Source: Streptomyces sp. ISL-11 (GTDB taxonomy: Bacteria > Actinomycetota > Actinomycetes > Streptomycetales > Streptomycetaceae). From it: a DNA stretch of 64,000 nt. A program made the position numbers and the translations under genes. The DNA lies in NCBI RefSeq assembly GCF_018614525.1, contig NZ_JAGGOL010000072.1, forward strand, positions 18,947-82,946, written 5' to 3'. The notes beneath the pieces are model-generated. The model saw only the letters and a program-made list of their open reading frames with translations, ran no database searches and had not been told where the DNA came from. Shown here one piece after another: positions 53,456 through 62,012 of the stretch (position 1 is the first letter of the stretch; each line of letters begins with the position of its first letter).

Positions 53456-54045
53456 CAGCCGGCCTCCTTGTTCCCGATCCGGCACGGTTCGATCTCCCCA
53501 TGAACACGCGCGGCAGGGTCCTGTCTTCCGCCCCTCGGGGAGGTCACCCGGAACCCACCTCCTGGAGGACTGCGCGGCCTTGGTACCCCGACCCTAGTTA
53601 CCCAGCGTTTTCTTGTCACCATGGGTAATCGCCCGTCAGGCGTCCGGGGGTCGGCGTCCGTCCGCGGCACGGCTGTCGGCGACCAGCACGCGGAAGCCCT
53701 GCACCCAGCGGCACGCCATCGGTATTCCGTCGTGTCCTTCCCCGCGTGGCCGCGACCGTTCGCCTGCCCTCCGCGTCATCCATTTCGACCCGCCCGCCGA
53801 CGCCGCCCCGAAAAGGCCCCACCGCACCCGGCAGAGGCGGGGTTTGCTTCTGTCGGACCCGGGCAGCCGGTCTGTTGGCGAAGCCGTCCCCGAAAAGGAT
53901 CGGCAGCGAGGAAAAGCGATCACGCCGACCGGGACAGGCCGGGACAGGCCGGGGCAGGGGAGCGTTTTCCCTTCGTCAATCAACCGGCCCTCAGGGGCCC
54001 GGCTTCATCAGTTTTCCGTTTGGCCATCGATGAAGGAGCGGACCA
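53456..54045. other. 590-base intergenic stretch without a recognised gene
   Basis: Upstream of the permease it has TTACCCA (53598-53604) facing TGGGTAA (53622-53628) across 17 bp, a possible operator. Near 53930-53960 the unit GGGACAGGCC repeats two to three times. AAGGAG at 54033 serves the PRC-barrel gene. Nothing else stands out. Confidence 0.45.
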
Positions 54046-54402
54046 TTGAGTGACCACCTGTGGGATTACCAGCCGACCGCCGATTACGTTCCGGGGACCA
54101 GCCTGACCGGTTACAAGGTCGAGGCGACGGACGGCCATATCGGCAAGGTCGACAAGCACTCCGATGAGGTCGGCTCCGCCTACCTCATCGTGGACACCGG
54201 TGTGTGGATCTTCGGCAAGCACGTGCTCCTGCCGGCCGGGACCATCACCCGCGTCGACCCCGTGGAGGAGAAGATCCACGTGGGCCGGACGAAGGCCGAG
54301 ATCAAGGACGCGCCCGAGTTCCAGCTGGACAAACACGCCGGCGACCCGGACTACCACCGGCAGATCGGCGGGTACTACGGAGGGTTCCCCCTCCTCCCGT
54401 GA
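54046..54402 (+). CDS. PRC-barrel domain protein
   Basis: A 118-residue protein. TGYKVEATDGHIGKVDKHSD followed by AYLIVDTGVWIFGKHVLLPA is a PRC-barrel. The C-terminal tail is hydrophilic (KDAPEFQLDKHAGDPDYHRQ). The TTG start was chosen because AAGGAG lies 8 bp upstream and no ATG/GTG fits. Such proteins are common, stress-linked and of unclear function in actinomycetes. It faces a CsbD gene across a shared terminator. Confidence 0.83.
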   Translation: MSDHLWDYQPTADYVPGTSLTGYKVEATDGHIGKVDKHSDEVGSAYLIVDTGVWIFGKHVLLPAGTITRVDPVEEKIHVGRTKAEIKDAPEFQLDKHAGDPDYHRQIGGYYGGFPLLP

Positions 54403-54421
54403 CGCCTCGGACGGCGAGTAC

Positions 54422-54459
54422 GACGGCGGGCCCCACCCTCTCGGGTGGGGCCCGCCGTC
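54422..54459. terminator. Perfect 17-bp bidirectional terminator hairpin
   Basis: GACGGCGGGCCCCACCC and GGGTGGGGCCCGCCGTC pair without mismatch around the loop TCTC. It sits between the convergent PRC-barrel and CsbD genes. Confidence 0.88.
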
Positions 54460-54464
54460 CGAGG

Positions 54465-54638
54465 TCACTCCTTGAAGGCGTCCTTGATCTTCTCCTTGGC
54501 GCCGCGGAGATCACCCTTCGTCTTCTCGCTCCGGCCCTTCGCGGCCTTGCTCTCATCGCCGACCGCGCGGCCCGCTTCCCTCTTCGCCGCGCCCTTGATC
54601 TGCTCGGCCTTCGCCTTTGCCTTCTCGTTCGCGCTCAT
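54465..54638 (-). CDS. CsbD-family stress protein
   Basis: A 57-residue, Lys/Glu/Ala-rich helical protein: AKAKAEQIKGAAKREAGRAV then SEKTKGDLRGAKEKIKDAFK. This is the CsbD pattern of two related segments. In Bacillus CsbD is under the general stress sigma factor; here only family membership is visible. ATG 54638 follows AAGGGGG. Confidence 0.88.
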   Translation of the reverse strand: MSANEKAKAKAEQIKGAAKREAGRAVGDESKAAKGRSEKTKGDLRGAKEKIKDAFKE

Positions 54639-54837
54639 GACGTGCCCCCTTCTCATCGATTCGATTCGTCGATCATGTCGTCGATCATGATGTGATGGGA
54701 GGTCGGTTCCCCGGCATCTCGAACACAAACGTATCCCTCGCGACCCACCACCACAATCAGCCCAAGGGAAAGGGAGTGGGAATGGCGAGTATGAAAGCGA
54801 ATACGCAGGGCACACGACAGTTCGGAGGTTGATAACC

Positions 54838-55008
54838 ATGGTTCCCCTGATTCTCGTCCTGCTCCTCGCGCTGATCCTCTTCGGCGCCGGTTTCGCGGTG
54901 AAGATCCTCTGGTGGGTCGCCGTCGTCGTGCTGGTGATCTGGCTGCTCGGCTTCCTCATGCGCTCCACGGGCGCCGGGGGTGGTCGCGGCCGTTGGTACC
55001 GGTGGTGA
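54838..55008 (+). CDS. Small hydrophobic membrane protein
   Basis: A 56-residue protein with two hydrophobic stretches (VPLILVLLLALILFGAGFAV; VAVVVLVIWLLGFLM) and a short Gly/Arg/Trp tail (GGGRGRWYRWW). It resembles the small 'hydrophobic protein' (DUF5670/Lmo0937-like) family often near stress genes. ATG lies 10 bp after GGAGG. A strong terminator follows. Confidence 0.78.
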   Translation: MVPLILVLLLALILFGAGFAVKILWWVAVVVLVIWLLGFLMRSTGAGGGRGRWYRW

Positions 55009-55032
55009 CCGGACCAGCTCGTAGCTCTCTCA

Positions 55033-55064
55033 TGGGCCCGGCCGGAGTGATCCGGCCGGGCCCA
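55033..55064 (+). terminator. Perfect 14-bp hairpin after the small membrane protein gene
   Basis: TGGGCCCGGCCGGA and TCCGGCCGGGCCCA with loop GTGA, 24 bp after the stop codon. Confidence 0.85.
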
Positions 55065-55248
55065 CCGCTGTGCGCCACCGCCTCATGCCCGGAACCGAAC
55101 TCGCCCGTCCGAAAGCGGAATCGGCGGCCCCGGAGCGGGTACGCGTCACCGTAACCGGGGGCGGCCCCCGGGGACCGCGCCGGGAACCACGCGCACCTCC
55201 GCCCGGGACCGCTCCCGGCCCGACGGCACCCCTTCACCGGGCGCCCCG

Positions 55249-58104
55249 TCACCCGATCTGGCGGTGGACCAATTCGTGGAAGAGGCCGTTGGTGTCGGCC
55301 AGCAGTTCGGCGGGGGTGCCCTGCTGGACGACGCGGCCGTCCGACAGGGCGATCACGCGGTCGGCGTCCATGATGGTGGAGAGCCGGTGGGCGATGACGA
55401 CGCGCGTGGCGCGCAGGGCGCGGGTGGAGTCGATGACCACGCGCTGGGCCTCGTTGTCCAGGGCGCTGGTGGCCTCGTCCAGAAAGAGGACGCGCGGCTT
55501 GCGGATGAGGGCCTGGGCGATCATCAGGCGCTGGCGCTGGCCGCCGGAGACCGTGCCGCCGCCGTCGGAGAGCATGGTGTGCATGCCCATGGGCATGGCC
55601 TTGATGTCCTCGGCCAGGCCCGCCATCGCCACGGCCTCCCACGCCTCCTCCAGTGAGAACGCCTCCGCACCGCGGACGCAGTCGAGGAGGGAGCCGGAGA
55701 ACGGCTGGGCGTTCTGCAGGACGACGCCGCACTGGCGGCGCACGGCCGCCCGGTCGAGTGCCGCCAGGTCCTGGCCGTCGTACAGGACGCTGCCGGAGAG
55801 GGGCTTGTCGAAGCCGATGAGCAGGCGGAGCAGGGTCGACTTGCCGCAGCCGCTGGCCCCGACGATCGCCACGAACTCGCCCGCCCGCACCTGGAACGAC
55901 ACGTCGTCGAGCACCAGCGGGCCGTCCTCGGCGTACCGGTAGGACAGCTGACGCACCTCGATGGCACCGCTGAGCTCGCCCGGCTGCGTGCTGGAGCCGA
56001 GCACCTCGGGGGGCTCCTGGAGGACCGGCTTGATCTCCTCGAACATCGGCTGCACGGCGGCGGCCGAGACGAGCGCGCCGGTCAGCTGGGTGACCGAGGA
56101 CAGCAGCATCGTCACGGCGGTGCTGAAGGTGAGGAACTGACTGGCGGACATGGTGCCCCGGGCCGGGCCGGCGAGCAGGACGAACATCACGAGCGTGCAC
56201 AGTGGCAGGCAGACCGCGTTGAGCACCGTGATGACGTTCTTGATCCGTCCGATGCGCTGCTGGAGTTCGCGGGTACGGGCGAACTCCCGCGCCCAGGCGG
56301 CGTACGCGAAGCTCTCGGCCGCGGCCACGCGCAGCTTGGGCAGTCCGCGCAGGGTCTGGAACGCCTGGTTGTTGAGCCGGTTGCCGAGCTTGATGAGCCG
56401 CCGCTGGTAGCGCAGCTGCCACAGCCCCAGGCCCAGGAAGACCGCCGCGACGACGAGCAGCATGGCGACCGCCACCAGCGCCAGCGGCACGCTGTAGGCG
56501 AGCAGCAGCACGAGGTTCATCGTGCCGACCGTCCCCGCCTGCACGACCACCGAGCCGATGCCGGACATCGTGCGGCGGATGGCGCTGATGCCCATGGCCG
56601 CGCCGGCCAGTTCGCCGGTGGAGCGGCCGGCGAAGAACGACGTCGGCAGCCGCAGCAGCCGGTCCCACACGGCCGGCTGGAGCGTGGCCTCGACGCGGCC
56701 CTCCATGCGCAGGATGGAGAGGTTCTGCAGCAGCATGAAGGCGGCCGAGACGACACTGGTCGCGATCAGTGCGGCGGCGGCCTGCACGATGAGGCCGTTC
56801 TCGGCACGGGGGACGTACGTGCCGAGGACCTTGCCGGTGGCGATGGGTACGAGCGCGCCCAGGCCGACGGCGACCAGCCCGCCCAGGATCAGGTCGCGCA
56901 GTTCCCCGCCGGTGCCGCGCACGCTGAAGCGCAGCAGCCGCACCAGGCCCGGCTTCCCGTCGGGCAGCGGGCGGTAGAACATCACGGCGCGCGGCGCGTA
57001 GGCGGCCTCGTTGTCCGTGCCGACGCGCTCGCGGGTGCCCGTGGCGGGGTCGACGGCTTCGTATCCGCCACGCCGCCACAGCAGTGCGACCGGCGCCCCG
57101 TCCTCCTCGCGGTGGCCCACCAGGGGCCCGCTGTCCTCGCGCCACCAGCGGCCGCCGAGTTCGACGGCACGGGTGCGGATCCGCGAGACGAGCGCGACGC
57201 GTTCGACGGGGTCGGTCCGCCCGGAGGCGGTGCCCGCACCGGCCGGTTCGGACAGGGCGATGCCGGCTTCGCGGGCGACCAGGCGGCACACGGCGAACGT
57301 CGCGTCGTCGCCCGCGGCGCGGCGGGCCTCTCCGCCGGAGCGGTCGATGGAGGCCAGCAGCGCGCGGTCCGCCTGGTCCCGGGCGGCCTCCCCGGCCTCG
57401 ATGCCGGCCGCCGTGCGGTCCTCGTGGGCGCGCTCCAGCTGCTCGATCCAGCGGTCCAGGGCGTACAGCAGCCGGTACTGCTGGTCGACCATGCCCTGCC
57501 ACATCGCGGGCTCGACGAGGAGGGTGCCGACGGCCTCCGCCTCGTACGCGGCGCCGTACCGCACGCTGCCCGGGGTGATCTGCATCCACAGGACGTCGTC
57601 GTCCGCCCCGCCGTGGCCGGTCGTCGCGCGGTTCTCCAGCGGTGCCTGGTAGAGCACGCGCAGGCCGCGGCCGATGCCGAGCGCGAAGGCGTCCTCCAGG
57701 GGGCTGAGCATGGCGTCGACGGCGGCGTACTGCCCGTGCCCGTACGGGCCGTGGTCCTGGCCGTCGTACTCGGAGCGGTACAGCTCGCGCAGCTCGACGC
57801 GGCGCAGGCGGCAGCCCCGCAGGGGGCGGCCGACCAGGGTGTGCTCGGGTCCCTGGGCCGGGCCGAGGAGCAGCGTGCCCGCCGCCAGCCGGCCCAGGAA
57901 GTGCCAGTGCCCCGCCTGCGCGGCGTCGACGGCGAAGAGGTCCAGCTCGCCGTCCACGACGAGCCACAGCACGAGGGGGCCCTCCAGGGACAGGCCGCTG
58001 GTGCCCGTGCAGTCGACCTCCGTGCCGAGGTGTCCCAGGGCCGCCACGACCGGGTCGTGGGGCGGGGCGTGGTGGGCGACCGCGTGGTCGTACGGGGTGG
58101 TCAC
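55249..58104 (-). CDS. NHLM-type bacteriocin export ABC transporter, permease/ATPase without peptidase
   Basis: A 951-residue protein. The N-terminal part of roughly 350 residues is a soluble cyclic-nucleotide-binding-like and linker region typical of NHLM systems (LVLWLVVDGELDLFAVDAAQ). A six-helix ABC permease follows. The ATPase has Walker A IVGASGCGKSTLLRLLIG, signature TVSGGQRQRLMIAQAL and Walker B RVLFLDEATSALDN. The architecture matches the second ABC subunit of nitrile-hydratase-leader/microcin export systems. GTG start, AAGGAG upstream, 1 bp after the upstream stop. Last gene of the export operon. Confidence 0.88.
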   Translation of the reverse strand: MTTPYDHAVAHHAPPHDPVVAALGHLGTEVDCTGTSGLSLEGPLVLWLVVDGELDLFAVDAAQAGHWHFLGRLAAGTLLLGPAQGPEHTLVGRPLRGCRLRRVELRELYRSEYDGQDHGPYGHGQYAAVDAMLSPLEDAFALGIGRGLRVLYQAPLENRATTGHGGADDDVLWMQITPGSVRYGAAYEAEAVGTLLVEPAMWQGMVDQQYRLLYALDRWIEQLERAHEDRTAAGIEAGEAARDQADRALLASIDRSGGEARRAAGDDATFAVCRLVAREAGIALSEPAGAGTASGRTDPVERVALVSRIRTRAVELGGRWWREDSGPLVGHREEDGAPVALLWRRGGYEAVDPATGTRERVGTDNEAAYAPRAVMFYRPLPDGKPGLVRLLRFSVRGTGGELRDLILGGLVAVGLGALVPIATGKVLGTYVPRAENGLIVQAAAALIATSVVSAAFMLLQNLSILRMEGRVEATLQPAVWDRLLRLPTSFFAGRSTGELAGAAMGISAIRRTMSGIGSVVVQAGTVGTMNLVLLLAYSVPLALVAVAMLLVVAAVFLGLGLWQLRYQRRLIKLGNRLNNQAFQTLRGLPKLRVAAAESFAYAAWAREFARTRELQQRIGRIKNVITVLNAVCLPLCTLVMFVLLAGPARGTMSASQFLTFSTAVTMLLSSVTQLTGALVSAAAVQPMFEEIKPVLQEPPEVLGSSTQPGELSGAIEVRQLSYRYAEDGPLVLDDVSFQVRAGEFVAIVGASGCGKSTLLRLLIGFDKPLSGSVLYDGQDLAALDRAAVRRQCGVVLQNAQPFSGSLLDCVRGAEAFSLEEAWEAVAMAGLAEDIKAMPMGMHTMLSDGGGTVSGGQRQRLMIAQALIRKPRVLFLDEATSALDNEAQRVVIDSTRALRATRVVIAHRLSTIMDADRVIALSDGRVVQQGTPAELLADTNGLFHELVHRQIG

Positions 58105-58105
58105 C

Positions 58106-60382
58106 TCAGTGCTCCTTGACCAGTTCGGCGTAGGCGCCCCGCGCGGCGATCAGGTGCTCGTGCCGGCCGCGTTCGACGACCGTGCCCCGGTCGAGCACGA
58201 CGATCTCGTCGCTGTCGCGCACCGTGCTCAGCCGGTGGGCGATGACCACGCAGGCGCAGCCGCGGCGCCGCAGGTTGTCGATGACGATCTGCTCGGTCGC
58301 CGCGTCCAGGGCGCTGGTCACCTCGTCCAGGACCATGACGCTGGGGCGGCGCACCAGCGCCCGGGCGATCTCCAGTCGCTGGCGCTGGCCGCCGGAGAAG
58401 TTGCGGCCGTCCTGTTCGACGCGGCCGCGGATGCCGCCGGGGCGCCGGGCGACGACGTCGTACACGGCGGCGTCCTGGAGGGCGGCGATGACGTCCTCGT
58501 CCGGGATGGAGGGGTCCCACAGCGCGATGTTGTCGCGGACGGTGCCCTCGAAGAGGAAGACGTCCTGGTCGACGAAGGAGACGGAGGCGGCCAGCGCGCC
58601 GCGCGGGATGTCCTCCAGTCGCATTCCGTCGACGCGGATGGTGCCCTCCCAGGGGGTGTAGAGGCCGGAGATCAGCCGGGAGACGGTGGACTTGCCGCTG
58701 CCGGAGCCGCCGACGAGGGCGACCTGCTGCCCGGGGCCGACGGAGAGCGAGAAGTTCTTGAGGAGCGGGGCGTCCAGGGGGCTGTAGCCGAAGGTGACGT
58801 CGTCCAGCCGCACATGGCCCTTGAGGCGGCGGGTGCCGGTGGCGGGGCCGGGCCGTGAGTAGAGGGGGTCGGCGGGGAAGTTCTCGACGTCCTTGAGGCG
58901 GGCGACGTCGGCGGCGAAGTCCTGGATCCGTCCGGCCACGCCGTTGAGGCGGGTGATCGGCGCGGTGAAGCCGGTCACCAGGGCCTGGAAGGCGACGAGC
59001 AGGCCGACCGAGAGGTGTCCCTCCACCGCGCGCAGGCCGCCGATCATCAGGATCAGCGCGCTGTTGAGCGCGGCCAGCGTGGGCGCGACGATCGCCAGCC
59101 AGGCGCTGGGCACGCCGAGCCGTTGCTGGACGTCGAGGGTGACCGCGTGCTGCCCGGCCCAGCGGCGGAAGAATCCGTTCTCGCCGCCGGTGGCCTTCAT
59201 CGTCTCGATGAGCGTCAGGCCGCTGTAGGAGGTGTTGGTGAGCCGGGCGCTCTCGGCGCGCAGCTTCTGGGTGCCGGTGGCCCGTACGCGGACGACGATC
59301 CGCATGGCCACGACGTTGAGCAGGGCGATGCCGACGCCGACGACGGTGAGCTGCGGGTCGTACGTCCACAGCAGCACCGCGTAGAGGATCACGACGACCG
59401 CGTCGACGCCGGCGGCGGCGAGGTCCCTGGCGAGCGTCTCGGCGACCGCGTCGTTGGACTGCAGGCGCTGGACCAGGTCGGCCGGGTTGCGCTGGGAGTA
59501 GAAGGTGACGGGGAGTCTGAGCAGGTGGCGCAGGAAGCGGGCGCTGCCCAGGGTGGAGGAGATGATGCGTCCGCGCAGCAGGTTGGCCTGTTGCAGTGCG
59601 GTGAGCGTGGCGGTGAGCACCAGGGCGGTCGCCATCGACGCGAAGAGCACGCCCAGCGGGGCCGTCCGGTCCCCGATCAGGAACGTGTCGATGTACGTAC
59701 GGCTCAGCGCGGGTACGGTCGCGCCGACGACCACCAGCAGGAGACTGGCGAGCACGGCGGCGAGCATGGTGCCCGAGGTGCCGCGCAGGCGGGCCGGCAG
59801 GGCGCCCATGACGCCGGGCTTCCGGCCGCCGCGGCGGAAGCCCTCGTCGGGCTCGAAGGTGAGGACGACGCCGGTGAAGCTGGTGTCGAACTCGTCCATG
59901 GGGACGAACCGGCGGCCCTTGCCCGGGTCGTTGATGTACACGCCCCGGCGGCCGAGGCGGCGGCCGACGCCGTCGAGGACGACGTAGTGGTTGAACTCCC
60001 AGAAGAGGACGGCCGGCGGGCGCACCCCGGCGAGCGCGGCCAGGTCCATCTGCATGCCCTTGGCCTTCAGCCCGTAACCGCGGGCGGCCTTGAGGAGGTT
60101 GCTGGCGCGGGAGCCGTCGCGGGAGACGCCGCAGGCGATGCGCAGCTCCTCCAGGGGGACGAAGCGGCCGTAGTGGCCGAGCACCATGGCCAGCGCGGCG
60201 GCGCCGCACTCCACGGCTTCCATCTGGAGCACGGTGGGGGTGCGTACGGTCCGCTGCCGGCCGGTGCGGGGTGCGGGGGTGCGGCGGCGGGCGCCGCCCT
60301 TGGGCTCGGGGCGGTGGCGCCGGCGTCCGGCGGGCGGCAGCCGCGGGGGCGTCTCCTGCGTGGTGTCCTGTGCCGTGGTCAT
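58106..60382 (-). CDS. NHLM-type ABC transporter with N-terminal C39 peptidase
   Basis: A 758-residue protein in three parts. First a C39 peptidase: VLQMEAVECGAAALAMVLGH (catalytic Cys about 59), histidine in EFNHYVVLDGV and the Asp in YINDPGKG. Then a six-helix permease. Then an ATPase with VGGSGSGKSTVSRLISG, NFSGGQRQRLEIARALV and VMVLDEVTSALDAA. C39 peptidases cut leaders after double glycine during export. The cysteine, histidine and aspartate are all present, so it should be active. ATG 60382 overlaps the adaptor stop (ATGA), preferred over TTG 60394. Confidence 0.92.
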   Translation of the reverse strand: MTTAQDTTQETPPRLPPAGRRRHRPEPKGGARRRTPAPRTGRQRTVRTPTVLQMEAVECGAAALAMVLGHYGRFVPLEELRIACGVSRDGSRASNLLKAARGYGLKAKGMQMDLAALAGVRPPAVLFWEFNHYVVLDGVGRRLGRRGVYINDPGKGRRFVPMDEFDTSFTGVVLTFEPDEGFRRGGRKPGVMGALPARLRGTSGTMLAAVLASLLLVVVGATVPALSRTYIDTFLIGDRTAPLGVLFASMATALVLTATLTALQQANLLRGRIISSTLGSARFLRHLLRLPVTFYSQRNPADLVQRLQSNDAVAETLARDLAAAGVDAVVVILYAVLLWTYDPQLTVVGVGIALLNVVAMRIVVRVRATGTQKLRAESARLTNTSYSGLTLIETMKATGGENGFFRRWAGQHAVTLDVQQRLGVPSAWLAIVAPTLAALNSALILMIGGLRAVEGHLSVGLLVAFQALVTGFTAPITRLNGVAGRIQDFAADVARLKDVENFPADPLYSRPGPATGTRRLKGHVRLDDVTFGYSPLDAPLLKNFSLSVGPGQQVALVGGSGSGKSTVSRLISGLYTPWEGTIRVDGMRLEDIPRGALAASVSFVDQDVFLFEGTVRDNIALWDPSIPDEDVIAALQDAAVYDVVARRPGGIRGRVEQDGRNFSGGQRQRLEIARALVRRPSVMVLDEVTSALDAATEQIVIDNLRRRGCACVVIAHRLSTVRDSDEIVVLDRGTVVERGRHEHLIAARGAYAELVKEH

Positions 60383-61185
60383 GGGAGCAGCCAATCGACG
60401 GGGCGCTGCGCGGAGAGGTGGACGGCCGCGGTGACGGGCGTCGTGGAGTCGAGGGCGTACGGGGGTCCGTCGGCGGAGGACCAGCGGTAGCCGGAGCGGG
60501 TGGCGGAGGAACGCTCCAGGCGCACGAGCACCGCGACGGGGTCGCCCTGCCGGGAGAACTCCGTCGCGAGCCGGCGGTCGCCGAGGAAGCCGGCGATCCG
60601 TGCCGGCGTCTGGGGGGCGCGGCCGACCGCCTCGACGCGGCCGCGCAGTACGCCGAACCGCTGCTGGGGGACGGACCCGACGCTCAGGTCGACCGAGGCG
60701 CCCACGGGGATGGAGCCGGCGCCGGCGCCGGGTACGTACAGCATGGCCACGAGCGGGTCGTCCGCGTTCTTCACCCGTTCCACGGTCGCCACGTCCGCGC
60801 CGGCCGTGAGGACGGATCCGGTCCTGGCGGCCAGGGACGTCACCCGTCCCCCGGCCACCGCGCGCACGGTCCGTTCGCCCCGGTCCGTACCGATCTGGAG
60901 CAGGGGCGCGCCCGGGGGCAGCAGCCGGCCCTCCTCGGCGAAGACCTGGGTGACCTGTCCCGCGTACGGGCTCTGCAGCAGATAGCTGCCTTCGGCGTGG
61001 GTGAGGATGCCCGGTGCGCTCAGCTTGGACGACACGGATCCGGTGAATGCCCAGAAGGCTCCGGCGGCCATGACGAGGACCGTGACGGCCAGCACGAGCC
61101 GGCCCTGCGGGCGCGCGAATCGTACGGGCAGGTCGAGCTCTTCGGGTGATTGCAGCTTGGAAAGCGCCTTTTGGCGGAACTGCAC
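60379..61185 (-). CDS. HlyD-type adaptor of the NHLM export system
   Basis: A 268-residue protein with one N-terminal membrane anchor (LVLAVTVLVMAAGAFWAFTG). A lipoyl/barrel-sandwich region follows (GSYLLQSPYAGQVTQVFAEE; TVRAVAGGRVTSLAARTGSV), then a C-terminal beta domain. It is shorter than Gram-negative HlyD, lacking a long coiled coil, as expected in a one-membrane cell. It links the two ABC subunits to the cell exterior. First gene of a three-gene export operon that follows the precursor gene and its terminator. Confidence 0.86.
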   Translation of the reverse strand: MQFRQKALSKLQSPEELDLPVRFARPQGRLVLAVTVLVMAAGAFWAFTGSVSSKLSAPGILTHAEGSYLLQSPYAGQVTQVFAEEGRLLPPGAPLLQIGTDRGERTVRAVAGGRVTSLAARTGSVLTAGADVATVERVKNADDPLVAMLYVPGAGAGSIPVGASVDLSVGSVPQQRFGVLRGRVEAVGRAPQTPARIAGFLGDRRLATEFSRQGDPVAVLVRLERSSATRSGYRWSSADGPPYALDSTTPVTAAVHLSAQRPVDWLLP

Positions 61186-61272
61186 GAACTATTCCTTCGA
61201 CTGCATTCGTGACACGGGCGCTGAATTACCCGGCGGGAATGGTGAATACGCCGGCCGCGGCCGGCGGGCAGC

Positions 61273-61308
61273 CGTGAACCCCGGAACAGGTGAGTTCCGG
61301 GGTTCACG
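61273..61308 (-). terminator. Perfect 15-bp hairpin between precursor peptide and export genes
   Basis: CGTGAACCCCGGAAC and GTTCCGGGGTTCACG pair around AGGTGA, 17 bp beyond the precursor stop and 88 bp before the adaptor start. Partial read-through would give much more precursor than transporter mRNA. Confidence 0.85.
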
Positions 61309-61324
61309 GTCGGCGCATATCGGC

Positions 61325-61543
61325 TCAGAGGCCGGCGATACCGACGTGCACGCCGGCGATGCCCTCGACCGCGCCGGGCACGGCGTGCACGGCCTGGACC
61401 GTGTGCAGGGAGGTGGCGGTGCCCAGCACGTTGTTGACGTCGCCGGTCACGGCGCCGAGGAGGCCACCGTTGATGCTGACACCGCCGGAAACGGCGTCCA
61501 GCTCGGCGTCGGCGATCTCACGGGTCTCGATGTTGTTACGCAT
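61325..61543 (-). CDS. Cysteine-free double-glycine-leader peptide precursor
   Basis: A 72-residue peptide. The leader MRNNIETREIADAELDAVSGG has the E-L-x-x-V-S-G-G cleavage signature of C39-processed bacteriocins. The core of about 51 residues is small-residue-rich and hydrophobic (VSINGGLLGAVTGDVNNVLG ... AVEGIAGVHVGIAGL), with no cysteine, so it cannot be a lanthipeptide or disulfide class IIa peptide. No modification enzyme gene lies nearby. ATG 61543 follows GAAGGG. The export operon just downstream carries the matching peptidase. An unmodified exported bacteriocin or signal is the best reading. Confidence 0.75.
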   Translation of the reverse strand: MRNNIETREIADAELDAVSGGVSINGGLLGAVTGDVNNVLGTATSLHTVQAVHAVPGAVEGIAGVHVGIAGL

Positions 61544-62012
61544 GTTTTTGCGCACCCTTCAGTTGTCCGGCTTTTTATCAATGGCATGGGGATGAACCGC
61601 GGCAAGACGGCCCCACCACTTCCGCGCCGGCCCGGTCGTAAACGACCACCGTTCGAAGAACCGCCGCGGTGGGCAGATATAAGCACGCGAACGGGTTACG
61701 GGGCCAACCGCATTGACGTCCGACGGCCCGTCAGGGGGCGAATCGGGCAACATGCTTTCAACTTCCTTCGCAGGATCATCACAAGTCCTTCACAAGATTG
61801 AGTAACAGATTCGAGGGCTTCAAGATCCTCACGGAACATAAATGGACACACGCTGATCAAGCGCTATGGGCATAACCGGCATATCGGGGGGCGCGGGGGC
61901 GGGGCTACCGGCGGTACCCGGGGAATGTGGAGATTTCCCGGAGCGACGCTCCGGCCGGGGTTTGTCACCCGGCGTCACGGCGGCGAGGCGGCCCTGCCGC
62001 TCGCCGCCGGGC
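61544..62012. other. Promoter region of the precursor gene and 3' end of mgtC
   Basis: No gene recognised. The part 61740-61870 is AT-richer and probably holds the precursor promoter. A GGAGCG-A-CGCTCC hairpin lies near 61940-61952, and a second hairpin just past the mgtC stop is listed separately. Confidence 0.45.
61978..62009 (-). terminator. Hairpin after mgtC
   Basis: CGGCGGCGAG and CTCGCCGCCG form a 10-bp stem with a 12-base loop, immediately beyond the mgtC stop. Confidence 0.65.

Noticed and set aside
61325..61543. Lanthipeptide precursor
   Set aside because: The core has no cysteine and no lanthionine synthetase gene is nearby.
61559..61753. 64-codon minus frame upstream of the precursor peptide
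   Set aside because: Residue content is random-looking (Trp/Arg/Pro-rich), with no ribosome site; the region looks like promoter DNA.
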